Positions 23,640-35,480 of a stretch of 64,000 nt of DNA are shown here, piece after piece. Source of the stretch: Ryuthela nishihirai (taxonomy: Eukaryota > Arthropoda > Arachnida > Araneae > Heptathelidae); assembly GCA_038380435.1 (NCBI GenBank), contig JAWZYU010000018.1, positions 53,283,751 through 53,347,750 on the forward strand, in the 5' to 3' direction. Each line of letters begins with the position of its first letter. Position 1 is the first letter of the stretch. A program made the position numbers and the translations under genes. The notes under the pieces are model-generated. The model was not told the DNA's origin and made no database searches. It worked only from the letters and a program-made list of their open reading frames with translations.

Positions 23640-26600
23640 AAGGTCTCTGTTAAGTTTCTATGTTTACATATTGGAGGATGAGTTTAATGGGCGGTAAATA
23701 CTAATAAAAAATTGTGAGTTAATTTCTTTTAAAAAAATTTATTATTTTCCGAAATTAGGAAAATTATATTTAGCAGTTTTATTTTTGGGGTCAAATCTAA
23801 ATTAATTATTGTGAATATTAATCTTAACCATTTTAAAATGTAATATCAAAAATAAACACGATTAAAAGCGAAAAATCATAGAAAATTAATAAAAGAATAT
23901 GTATTTAATAAAGTGGCAACAATTAAGAGTGGGTTTCTGCAAAGGAAGATAAACAATAATGCACTTTAGCAGAGTGATTTAATTCATATCATCATTTACA
24001 ATATTTGATGTGGGACAATAAATGAGATTTCAGAATCTACTACATCTGACCTTTCACGACTTCTTTAGGAAAATTTTAAATACGTCAAACCAGAGGCAGT
24101 GTCGTACCAATAAATTTTCAATAGGGTTTCGAGTATGATTTGACGTACTTGAATCTGTGACTGGCATAAGAAAATATATGATACTGAAATCTACCAAGGG
24201 GGGCACACCTTGAGTACTCCAGTGAACACAGCTATGTATCGCTTCGATATGATTCGATTTGTTGTTGCGAAGTTGGCTAATTATGACCCATTTCCTATTT
24301 GCCTCGCTTTTTAGGCGACAAATGCAACTGCTTTGGCAGGTCAGCAGTAACGGAGGCTCATTTGTGAGCCACTGTCACATAGTGCTGTAAAACCGAAAAA
24401 TATTGGGACAAAAGTCGAAAATCTAGTTTTTGCGAATCACACAAATTGAATGTGACACTGAAACTAATAATGTTCCAGTATATTCGAAATTGATTATTTA
24501 TGAACAAGAAAAAGAAGCTGTTCAACACACTTTGAATACTTCTTTTTTTTTGGTCCCCCAACAGTTTGTTGAGGTGGTGCTTACAGAGGCATTTTCGTTT
24601 TCTCAGAGTAACAACAAAAACTCTCCAGGGACATCAACTTCTCAAGTCAAAACATGCAAACATTTATTATTGACAGTAACATTTGTTACTTAATATTATT
24701 TCATATAAAATTTTCATATATACTACGTTATAAATATGTATTAATTTTGTATTTTCCTTTCTATTCTGGCTTTTTTTAATAACAATTATTATTGTTTCTG
24801 CTTAAATGGCTAATTGTATAGTAGGATTCGGATTTGTTAGGGAACAGTATAATGTCAGGATTTATCTGTTTTTTTTAGGTGGGGATAGTTTTTATGAGAA
24901 ATGTTATATCAATCTGCATCATGATTTTCACAAACCTTAACCGAGCGAAACGTGTTCTTGTTATACTATATTATCTAAAATACATTATATAATTATAAAA
25001 ATATATATCAATATTTATTACATTAATTACAGAATTTCTTATACAATATCTTATATTTTGGACTCAATATCTACTTAGTCATAGTGATAAGAATTATTGA
25101 TAATATATGAGTTCGCTTTTTGAATTTTAGCACTGTAGATTGTTAATAAAGACAGACACTAAATACGCTAGCGTTTTACTAGGAATTTATTAAATAAAAT
25201 TATTTTTATTTTAATATTTAATATAAATTTATCGAAATATAAATTTCTGCGAAGAAGGAAATAAATTTATCCATATCAGAAAATAATTTTAATAAAAGAA
25301 TTTAAATCAAATATTTTGAATAATATGGGTGATTTTAAATTGCAGCAGAGAATAGAAAACTGAAACTATCTTGCTCTCTCTCTCCTATTAAAATCTTTAT
25401 CTTTTTCTAAAAATAAATAAAGGACGTTAGCGATGCTAAGTGTCAAAAGAAATATATGAGAGCTGACAGTGTAAGAGACAGGGTAAAACGGAAAAAAATA
25501 TTGAGGTTCAATGGGCAACTAGAAATATATCTGTAAAATGCCTATGCTTAATAGTAAGCATGCTAAAAAAGAGCGAAATAATGTAGCTTAAGATCGCTTA
25601 GACTGCTTTATCACATAGATTAGAGCAGATTTTCTTTCTTGCTTTTCTTCTTAGCGGCCCGAGAAAACGAGATTAGTATTCTTTAAGACCTTTAAACCCT
25701 GAAAAAATTCAGAATAACAACGAAGATACAAGAACTATGAAATAAAAATTTTACATTCTTATATTTTACTTAATTTAGTGTACCTATTATTTAATATAAT
25801 TAAATTTCATTTCAGTGAGATATTAAGAATGAAGAGTAAATAAATTTATGAAATAAAAAGAACAAGGACTTTTAAATTGTAAAAAAAAAAATGGTTCATT
25901 TATACTTTCACTAAGACGATTTATTTATTTATTTATTTATTTATTACAACTTATTTATGGCATGAATGAGTTTCATAACATAGATTTTTATTCTTTTGCT
26001 TAAAATACTATAAGATAAAAATTTATTTTACTGCGGCCTTCTTAAAGACTTCACATTCATTGGAGGGTCACAGCGCAGTTTGATAAACCTTGGGTCAGAG
26101 TGTCATACTTTGGAACACACGTTTCCTAATATGAAACACGAAAACCCTAAGAAGATGAAAAGCTGAGGTAAACAAGACACAAATGTAGAAATAACAGAGA
26201 AATGCACAATTATTAAGGCGCCGTTATTACCAAGATTAGGAAATGCTGACATAATATTCAGTGTAAATTTGATCCTTAACTCTCATGTGACAGTTCTAAG
26301 AAAATGTGGTTTAAACATTTTGTATCGTAATTTTTTCTATCAAACGTTATATTTTAAGCATACATTTGCGTAATTTTGTGCCAGCTCTCTGATGAGCAGG
26401 GAGAGCCTCACTTCTGTCTCTGTGAACATCAGTGGTGGCTCGTGACTTAATTTTTTTGGCGGTATACTTTTTGACAGGGTCCGGAAGTAGGAAAAAAATT
26501 GTGGAAATGCCTGATATTCAACTGAATCGAACAGAACTAAAAAAAACAACATAATGCATATATTCTTTTTTCAGCTCTTCTCAAAACGCATTACTTAAGA

Positions 26601-26838
26601 AATAATTTCGGATAAAAAAGACAAACTCGAAATGTGTTCTTATCCTTTCTATTTCAATTCAATATTTTATTCCTCCATTGCAATAATTTTCTATATTTTT
26701 TTCCTCTCCGTTCTAGTGGTATTTAAAAAAAACTATTCGCGAAATTTATTTCTAATATATAGGTTTACTTTTTTTGACTACGTTCCGATTATACAGTAAA
26801 TTTTTATATATATTATTTTAAACTGAATTACTCGTCGC
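23640..26838. other. AT-rich DNA, little recognised
   Basis: A (ttta)n microsatellite lies at about 25918-25946. Open frames at 24430-24693 (plus, 87 codons) and 26340-26552 (minus, 70 codons) have no recognisable domains. I see no transposon ends or further repeats. Confidence 0.4.
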
Positions 26839-27131
26839 CGCAAAATTCCCCGCCCTGCCCATGGTCAGTAGGGGACACCGATGGGCTTGAAAAGGCCGCC
26901 GTCCGTCGGATGGGACGTTAAGCCGTGGCCCCGTGTGCGGGAAGAGCTAGACCCTGTGCACGTTAAAGAACACGCTGGATGGCCTTGACGGGGGCTACCA
27001 TCTGTCTCTCAACAGCTGTTACAGTGGGTCCCCTCCCCCAACCTTCTCTGAGCCTTCGGGGTCCATGTGACCTGGCCATTTAGCCCATTGTGTGCAAAAA
27101 GTGCCGCTCAGAGGTAAAACAACCCAACCCA
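26839..27131 (+). mobile_element. SINE-B, 5'-truncated, with 9-bp TSD
   Basis: Starts in the body at cgcaaaattccccgccctg without the tRNA head, then runs without a break to caacccaaccca. Direct repeat actcgtcgc at 26830-26838 and 27132-27140. The 5' truncation with a target duplication is what LINE-driven target-primed insertion gives. Confidence 0.88.
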
Positions 27132-27348
27132 ACTCGTCGCAAATTGTGAGTTGAAAAATTATCTATTTTTGCTTCTATTTAATTTACAATATTAATTTGT
27201 TAAATATATTATTGCATATATTACTTTATCTTGAAACGAATTTAAAACAGTGATATGGTTATAAAATGAATTATAAAAAAAATACTGGAATGGAAAACTA
27301 TAATGACAACGGCTGCAGTCGAACCTGACATCTAGAAGCTGCAAGTAA

Positions 27349-27386
27349 AAAAAATGCGGTTAGCCAATGGGCTAACCGCATTTTTT
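27349..27386. repeat. Perfect 17-bp hairpin, 4-nt loop
   Basis: aaaaaatgcggttagcc at 27349-27365 and its exact complement at 27370-27386. It resembles an intrinsic terminator but has no gene context here. Confidence 0.9.
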
Positions 27387-27553
27387 GCTGACGAAGTTTC
27401 ATCTTTAAATATATTATTAGCATGTTGTTGTAGACCAAATGTTCAACGCATTTTATATTTCCGTATCTAACGTTGTTTTTAAATTCTTCATACATAAATA
27501 TCCTTCCTTGGCAAAATAAAAAATTGGCAACCAGTTCAAACACATCTTATATA

Positions 27554-27606
27554 TCAACAGGCCTAAACTTTCCCGACATCTTGTCAGGAAAGTTTAGGCC
27601 TGTTGA
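27554..27606. repeat. Perfect 20-bp hairpin
   Basis: tcaacaggcctaaactttcc at 27554-27573 pairs exactly with 27587-27606. The 13-nt loop can itself pair gac with gtc. Confidence 0.9.
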
Positions 27607-28147
27607 GCCAGCCAGACAAATGAAGATTTTCGCTAAATGAAAAGGCATTCTGCGGTTAGCTCTTCGACTATTGGCTGCTTTAGTTGTATCAGGAAATCAA
27701 ATGTAACGGGTCACTACAAAATGGTGACCATCTCCTGCAGTTCACCGCTATTGCATTTCAGAGCATGCGATTTGTGTCATCGCTATAATGGATAATGCTA
27801 AGATTCTGGAAATTGGCAGTAATGTTGAAAATCATATTGACAATGCGAAAGCTGCAGATGTAGCCCTGCAATCGAACCTGACATTTGCAATGTAAATGCT
27901 GTAATTTTCTACGCAACACGGCAAATAATGATTAGGAAACGAATATAAAATTGATATTATACTGATTTAGATATGACAAATAATGAATACTAAATCTGAA
28001 CTTCGCTTATATATTTTGGCGATTATTTTTTGGTCAGGCAGTTTTCTAGGTGTCCTTAATGAATGAGTCACCCTTTGTGAACATGTCTTTTTATAAGAGA
28101 CAACTGAGACGATTTATAAGAGACAATCAGTACGAGTGTCTGCTTTG
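27607..28147. other. Unassigned sequence
   Basis: Slightly less AT-rich than the surroundings. A phrase at 27308-27335 (tcgaacctgacat) recurs at 27869-27885, so this may be the rest of an unidentified element that includes the two hairpins. Confidence 0.25.
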
Positions 28148-28155
28148 GTTTAGAG

Positions 28156-28579
28156 CAGTGGTTCTCAACCTTTTATGCTTCCCGTACCCCCTGGAAATGT
28201 GTATGTAACTGTCGTATCCCTTGTATAGATAGATAAAACTATAGTTATAGTATAATAATAGGGATAAAATAAAACATATTATTATAACACGTCCGTCCCA
28301 TAGCCGAGTGGTTAGCATGCTTGGCTACTGATCTAAGGGACCTGGGTTCGAGCCCCGGTTAAGGCATGGTTGTGTGTATTGTTTTTCTGCTGAGGTCCTG
28401 ACATCCTCACAGACCTTCTACTATGACATATAAACTGACAGGCTCCTGTCAGACCTCTGTGGCACGCAGCTGCTTAAGGGGGTGGGTATTTATTTTATGT
28501 AACATATATCTAGCGACTTTTGAGCTCTCACGGCGTACCCCAAAAAATTTTACCGCGTACCCCACGTTGAGAACTCCTA
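28156..28579. mobile_element. hAT MITE containing a SINE-A
   Basis: Ends cagtggttctcaac (left) and taggagttctcaac (right, complement) enclose the same interior as the MITE at 20338. Candidate 8-bp target duplication gtttagag / gtttaaag at 28148-28155 and 28580-28587, one mismatch. A SINE-A is inserted at 28291-28495, so the MITE is older than that SINE. Confidence 0.85.
28291..28495 (+). mobile_element. SINE-A inside the hAT MITE
   Basis: Head gtccgtcccatagccgagtg, B box ggttcgagccccgg, body and cagctgcttaagggggtg with a T-rich tail. It separates the two halves of the MITE interior. Confidence 0.88.
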
Positions 28580-28599
28580 GTTTAAAGTATTATGTGTTC

Positions 28600-31500
28600 G
28601 TTAAAAAAAAATAAAATATAAATGGAAAAATAAATAGCCTCGGGACCCAAAATTTCTGTTTCACATTTCCAGACATTGAAGAATTCAGCGAAATCCATGC
28701 TTTTTCCAAATTTGGTCACGGTACATAAAATATTTTAAAAAGCTAGTTAATAACTTGGATAGCAGGACCAAAATATTCTACAGATTCTATTTCCTACATC
28801 ACAGACAGAGTATAATAAAAAAAAAATATGTAGAAAATAATGCCCTAATGAACCAAAGGCATGAAAAGCTCATTAGAATGTTTTTTTTAAATCTTTTATA
28901 CTGCAATTTCTAATACATACTGTATTTAATATAATTTTAACGTAATATATATATATACATCAAAAATATATTCTTAAATAGATACCGAGATATGGAGAAT
29001 AATATTAACATGAATGAAGAATAATCTAATAAAGTGAGAGACTAAGTAAAGTAGTTACAAGTGGCGCAAGAAAGTTCAAATGGGGTGGAAGGGATGACAT
29101 GTTTGAGTCTAGTGGGAAGAGGTTGACCTGTTGGGATCCAATGCGAGATGGTTGATATGTTTGTTCCACCGTTGATTTTCAGGAGCTGTCTTAGAAAATA
29201 CATGTTATTGAAGCCTTCAGTTGGGAAGTTTATAATCTTTTAACACCCACTCCCTTGAGTCACTAAACAATGGTACTTTTGAAACAAAAAAGGGATAATT
29301 TTGGCTGGAAAGATATTCTCAAATATTCATAAAATTGAAGATATATCATTTGACCTTGATTCACACATGAATTTATATAGCCTTTTATTTAATCGGATTT
29401 CAAATATTTAAAGCATTGTTGTTCTTTATTTCTTTTCAATTATAACTATTTGAATCCTGCATTTCAATTGATCAGAAATTCACCACATATGAAATGCTGC
29501 TCTTCATTAAAATAAAAATAATCTCAAATCCTGTCCAACAAGTACAAACTTTTGTTACTATTGTTGCATACTATTCTCTTGAATGTGCATATGATGAATC
29601 AAATGACGGAAAAAAATCTGTTGGGAAATTAAAGTACTGAATAAAGTGGAAATTGACGAAAAAAAATACCGATTTCGGCTGTTATTGTTTCATTTGACTG
29701 TTATTATTATAGAGCAAAAGTTAAAAGAGTATTAAATGGTAGTAGTTATTCGTTAGAAGTAGTAGGGAATTGATTTTAGTAATTTGGTAGTAGATGCTAT
29801 AGTAGAGTTAGTTGAAAGGGGGTTCATTCTGACTATTCATGCTCTTTTGATGGTTTAAAATTATGCAGAAGAATAAATAAAGATTTTAAAATATTAATTT
29901 TAGCTGATGTGTCATATGAAATAAATGAAGATAAGAGTATATGCTAAACTCTTTAATGCATTCTAAAGAGTACCAACAAGCCCTTTAAAAACATGTTTTC
30001 AAAATAGTCCAACAGTCAAAACTCTCGAAAATTAGTAATTAGAGGATGATTACTGGATTTTTTGCTGCGAAAAACCATACTTAGTAGGCTAGATGAATAA
30101 AAATCTCCATTTGAGTCACGGGTTGTTTCCATCTAAGAAAATTTTATCACTTACCCTATGATAAATAGAGAAACATTGAATAGAGAGCTATAATAAAATG
30201 AAAATTAATGTGTAATACATTCAATATTATTACGGAAAAATGGATAGGTTAACAATAAGGTTATCTGATTCACAAAAGGTAAATACATAACGAATTAAGC
30301 AAATTATTAAGCTAACAAAATAACTTAACTATTCATTTATTGGTTGCCTAGACCGGGAAAGAAACTTGCTTCTCCTTAGAGCTACTTTAATTTCTTATCA
30401 CCTTGACTAGCAAAATTAATTCGTGAGACACATTCGTGTCTTTTTTTTTATGTATATTTATTACATCTATACACCTTTGTGATATTCTCACTATTTTCAT
30501 ATGAGTGAAAACTGAGTTTGTTTATGTGCAATCGAAGAACGAAAAAATACCTCAAGCAAGTAATATTAAAAAAGAAACTGTAATATTAAAATGCGGGGAG
30601 AGGTAGTAATGTCTAAAATAACAGAAGAGCTGGAAGGATTGATTTATCTTTAAATTCTAGAATGTAAAAATTATTCCATAAGTAAGTAATTGCATAAGAT
30701 ATAAATATTACACATACATTTGAAATAATTAGTTGAAAAAAATTTGGTTGCCCTGAGTGGTTTCTCAAGTCAACCGAAAATTTTTTTAACTAATTATTTC
30801 AAGCGTTTCCTGTCTAGAGGACATTTTCCTGTGATACTTTATTACTGAATTACACAAAAATGCTTGAAACGTAAGAACGTTACTAATAATCCTACTATAA
30901 TTGTTATTTTAGTTAGGGTGCGCACTATTATTTAATGGATCATTCTAATTGTTGTATTAAGATCTCGCTAATGGTTGAGGAGAACCTCGCTGTTGACAAA
31001 CAGTTTACAAATATTATTTATGTGTAGCATCAAAATTGAAAAGAAAGCTGTGATGAAAATAGTAGGACGAATTTGTATACTATTCACTAGATGAAACTGA
31101 TTCTACTTAAGAATTATTTAATTTCTGGGCAATAATTCATATATTTTTTATTGCTCACGAAATGGGTAATTTTGTTAAATTTAATTATTTCTAGAGTAAC
31201 GATTTATGTTGGAATAAAATAGTAGTTTCACTTCACTGGGAATATCTATTTTAATTAATTTAAGAAGGAAAATAGTTAAAAGAGAAAACCGTGATGGAAT
31301 TAGTTTATTACAAAAAAAAACTGCTAATATTTGCTAAAAAGATACTTTTCATATTATCTAAACAGATACTGAAAATAAATTATATTAATATAAATGTTGG
31401 TATAGAAAATATATTTAAGATGAAAAATTTGTAAATTTTTCACTGTATTAATTAAGAATATTTAAATAAAGCACAGATAAACAAAAAGCAGTATCAAATT

Positions 31501-32754
31501 AATGAAGTAGCTATGATTATAACTGAGAATCAATATTACCAAATGAACAACACCATGAGAAATAGAAATAGAGGAAATAGAGATAAAGAAGTAATAAAAT
31601 ATGCAATGGAAGATTATGTTAAACTATCCTAGATTTTAAGCGAGATACTGATATTTGATATTCGAATAATAAGTTAAAATATTCATAGAAATCACAATAA
31701 ACCATTTGACCTTCAATACATGATTGAAAGTAATTCATTGTAAGGATGACTGAGAGAAACAATGTGTCTCAGCAAAGGAAAAATAAAACGCCTTCCCTCA
31801 CACATATAATTTTCAGTTTCAACGTGAAACTTGCTTCTGTATGTAAGATGTGCATTAGCTATTGAGAATGAAAGATCAGGATATAGGAAAGTAAGCTATG
31901 ATTAAAATCATTCAGGGCTCCTTGCAGTTTTCAACCAGACTTTAAACTACTAAAATCACCGTGATTTTTTCTAGAATCAAACCAGAGCAAGTGATCTTGA
32001 AAATTAACACAATTCATGAAGCATAATAGCAAGGAAACATAGGTCGTCAGATTTTTAAGATGACATGTGAAATAAGCTACTATAAAAGCTTTCAGGTCTT
32101 AAACTGTCTGCTTGAAATCTGTAGGGATCATTGAGGTTTATGCTAAGAACATACCTAGTCAAGTGATCTTGAAAATTAATATAATTCATGAAGTATAATT
32201 GGATAAGGAAACATAGGCAGACATATTTTTAGTAACGTATAGTGATGTAAGATCGATCATTTTATTTTTGGAAGAAGAAAATGGGTTAAAAGTGAAAGCC
32301 GTGATGAAATTAGTTTATTTCAAATTAGTTTATTTCAAAAACTTGATTAAGGCTGAGTAAAAGCATTTATATCATAAATGATTTGAGATATTAATCGTTA
32401 ATGCAAAACTACCTTATATTAGACTTGGAAAATAAGCAAATTTTATTATAATTACCCCAGAAACAAGAAGAAAATTATATCATAAATATGAAACTTAATT
32501 TATGTTTCATAAGAAAAATCATTGTTATCATTGGAAAAACCAATTATTTTCCTTTAGTTAAACACATAATAACATCCACATGAGAGTAAAAAATGTTTGC
32601 ATAATACAGCAAATATTATTTTATTATGATTAGATGAACGAGAGTTATCTACGATATTAAGTTTGAAATGTGTTGAGAAAGTGTAATATCAGCGTAATGT
32701 CAGTCAATAGAAAGGAAAAGAATTGTTATGGTTACTGATTTAATATTAAATCTT
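28600..32754. other. AT-rich DNA with weak internal duplications
   Basis: A hairpin pairs about 30721-30750 with 30771-30801 (tgaaataattagtt / aactaattatttca). The segment 31974-32060 recurs at 32148-32232 (agtgatcttgaaaattaa at 31991 and 32163). Phrases at 31265-31305 and 32285-32330 (gaaa(a/g)ccgtgatg(g)aattagttta) are similar to each other and weakly to the LINE segment coding R-E-K-T-K-V-M, so old RTE debris is possible. No gene is recognised. Confidence 0.35.
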
Positions 32755-32842
32755 ATTTCCACTCAAGGAGATGCTTGAAACAGAAGTCTGACAGAAACCT
32801 GTCAGTTTAATACGCCTTAGAAAATATCTGCAATAATGCTTA
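32755..32842 (-). mobile_element. SINE-A fragment, decayed
   Basis: ctcaaggagatgcttgaaac, agtctgacagaaacctgtcag and tttaatacgcctta are degenerate inverted 3'-half blocks of SINE-A. Confidence 0.55.
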
Positions 32843-33823
32843 ATTTAATAATAATGTTAAAAAATTGGTAGAGTGTGAATGGAAGCAGTTAAGATGAGAT
32901 AGCTGGGTTTTCAAAAGATAAAAAACAAATTGAGAAAATAACTATTAAATTTATTAAATAATTGCGCTAACTACAACAAACTCTAAACTAATAAGCTAGA
33001 CTGTAGAAATTAAGCTAGATTGTAGAAATTAAATAAATGGTAATATATATTGCATATATTGTACATCTGTGTATTGTATCTAGTTAAGAGTTCGTAGAAA
33101 TCACCAGGGGCAAGCAGACTAATTTTGTTCGGTCTTTGTAAAATTTCAAATAGGGATATTCATTGACTCAGTTTAAGCGTAATAAATATTTAATTCTATT
33201 GAATTTTTTCCGCTTGAAATCTTGTAATATACTGGCAGAGATCAGATGTTTCAGTACTAAACTTATGAACGTGAATATGGACATGACTCATGATAAAAAA
33301 TTGTACATTTCTTGAATTTTTATCATTTGATTGGAGACAATATATCCATCAAATAATATATATACAAATCTCTAGAAATCACTAAGCATGTGTCTAAGCT
33401 AAAGGAATTATAGGGAATATTAATGGTAAGATACTATAACTATATTATGGGTATAATTTGAAACTGACCTTATTGTTACCGTATTGACTATTGGCCAACT
33501 GTCTAGGAAGTGACGTATGTTCACGATTGTTGTTTCTTTTCGAATAATAAAGAAATAATATAAACATAAAATTAAGAAAAGCAGTTGTGGAGCTTTCACT
33601 GTTTGACAAGTATATATGTATTATTTTTCTGAAATACCAACAAAAAAAGATTACACAAAAAAATCAATGTATATAATTGCCAAGAAACATTTAGTACGGA
33701 AATACGGTTGGAACATCACTATTCATATTAAAAGAAAATGCACTTGTGGTGCCATCTATCGCTTTACAAATAAAATACAACTAAGACGAACTGCCATATT
33801 AAATACATTAACTATTTCGCTTA
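32843..33823. other. AT-rich DNA, one 71-codon ORF
   Basis: A plus-strand frame at 33616-33831 codes a basic product with CTCGAIYRF; no family is recognised. It overlaps the left end of the next MITE by a few bases, so it is probably not a gene. Confidence 0.3.
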
Positions 33824-34165
33824 ATGGCTAAGCTCCAATTTGCACAAAATGATTAATTCCATCCTACTTTCATTCCAGTAAGAACGCAAAAAAATTTAAT
33901 CTGCCAAAGAAGAATTTATTACGTTAAAACAATAAATATTTCTAACATCCCTTAAAAAGCAAAAAAAAAATATTTCAGCTATTGCTTCACAGAAATCATT
34001 TCACTTGAAATAAATGCTTATGTAATGCTTTATAAGAAAGATAGAAAATTTTAATAAGTTTGAACTGTTCGTTTAAAACTTAAAATATTTTAAGTCGAAA
34101 AACACTTAAAATATTTTAAGTCGAAAAACACTTAAAATATTTTGTGCAATTTGGAGCTTAGCCAT
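33824..34165. mobile_element. 342-bp MITE with 27-bp TIRs
   Basis: The left end atggctaagctccaatttgc...aaaat (33824-33850) and the right end (34139-34165) are near-exact inverted copies. Interior is non-coding. Just inside the right end is a 26-bp tandem repeat (cttaaaatattttaagtcga at 34079, 34105 and 34131). The flanks are too AT-rich to fix a target duplication. Confidence 0.75.
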
Positions 34166-35149
34166 TTGTAGCTAGTTTAAAGTTTCAGCAACATATATTC
34201 AACACATATATATATAATTTAGTTACACATAATTTCAATATTTGAATTAGAAAATAATTAAACGAGAAAAATGTCTACAAATGAACATTTTGATTCGCAG
34301 AAAAAGTTGAGCAGCGAAGATTTTTTGAGTGAATAAAATTATCCTTTCCATAAATTCAAACGTTTTGAATAATTCCATATTTCTCATAACTGCAACTACT
34401 GTTACCAAGTACACAAATTATTAAATAACTAATCAAACTTTTGGCTTCTTAATTGATTATTGTGACGATTAAAGTAGAATTTTAAGGTTAACAAAGGCTG
34501 GAATACCGTCTTTTCTTACATATTTTCTCCAGTTTGATTAATTTCGTCAAACTTGAGCTAGCAGTTCAGAGGGATTAGCAAAATAAATCTGAAATATTTC
34601 AACTGTTGTGAAGAGGTGCACTTCACGTATTCCTACAAATTAAGAAAATCATCTAAAAATCAAAATTTCTTAAAGGATGTGATGTAGCACATGGTTTCAT
34701 TAAAAACTTCAGGTATGTTTAAAACGGTAGGAAGAATATTAATTGATCAGTCTATTAAACTTTCCTGAGGAATCAATTTTGATGCAACTATTATATAGCC
34801 AAACGTATAATATTATGAAGTGCTGCTAAAGAGGTAGATCGATAATTTTAAAAATATTTGAGACATTTCACTCCTGTTGAAACTTCTGATGATGCGTTTC
34901 TTCACCTCGCACTTAAATTTCGTTCTTGTTTTGAATAGTTTGCTGCTTCTTGCATTTTTTGGGCCTCAGGAAACGTTTTAATAATGGGTAGAAAACCATT
35001 TCAACTCAAGAATGATTTATACGCTCTTGATAAATGCTAACAGTAAAACTTGGCTCATAAAGAGGTTCATTTTCGGCGATCTGCTAAATCTTGTCAGCGC
35101 CGAATACAATAATATTCTCGTTATAAAAAGAGTTCAGTAAGTTATTTAT
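34166..35149. other. AT-rich DNA, nothing recognised
   Basis: No coding pattern, repeat or transposon end seen. Confidence 0.4.
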
Positions 35150-35480
35150 TATTATTATTAAAAAGGAAGAAGATACTTCCCTACACAAGAGACGGAGATA
35201 ACCTAGGAGCTATATTAGACTTGGTTATATATAGCTCCTAGGTTATCTCCGTCTCTTGTGACATTTTTCTCGTTAAATTGTGTCCTGGTTTCTCTTAAGA
35301 CATTTTTCTCGTTAAATTGTGTCCTGGTTTCTCACATACAAACACTTACACAAGGACATGCTCTGCTGTTCTTAGTCGTCAGATACGCTAACCATAGATC
35401 AGGTAGGGTCTTCTAGAAGTTTTGCAGTAAAATTTCTAGAAGATCAGGTAGAGTCTTCTAGAAGTTTTGCAGTATAACTT
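35150..35480 (-). mobile_element. SINE-C-like element with internal rearrangements
   Basis: Shares ggaagaagatacttcccta and ggagat.(a)cct with 51820-52145 and 53845-54115, then tttctcacatacaaacactta and gctaaccatagatcaggtag, the inverted tRNA-like head (complement ctacctgatctatggttagc). Two internal direct duplications are present, with units starting at 35260/35299 (39 bp) and 35397/35442 (45 bp), and a perfect hairpin at 35184-35260. Confidence 0.55.
35184..35260. repeat. Perfect 32-bp hairpin, 13-nt loop
   Basis: The arms 35184-35215 (starting cacaagagacggagataacc) and 35229-35260 are exact complements. The loop is tagacttggttat. A perfect palindrome this long inside an old, diverged repeat must be younger than the repeat. 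Confidence 0.95.

Noticed and set aside
27349..27386. Rho-independent terminator
   Set aside because: The stem plus T run fits by shape, but there is no bacterial gene context. It is best read as a hairpin of unknown origin.
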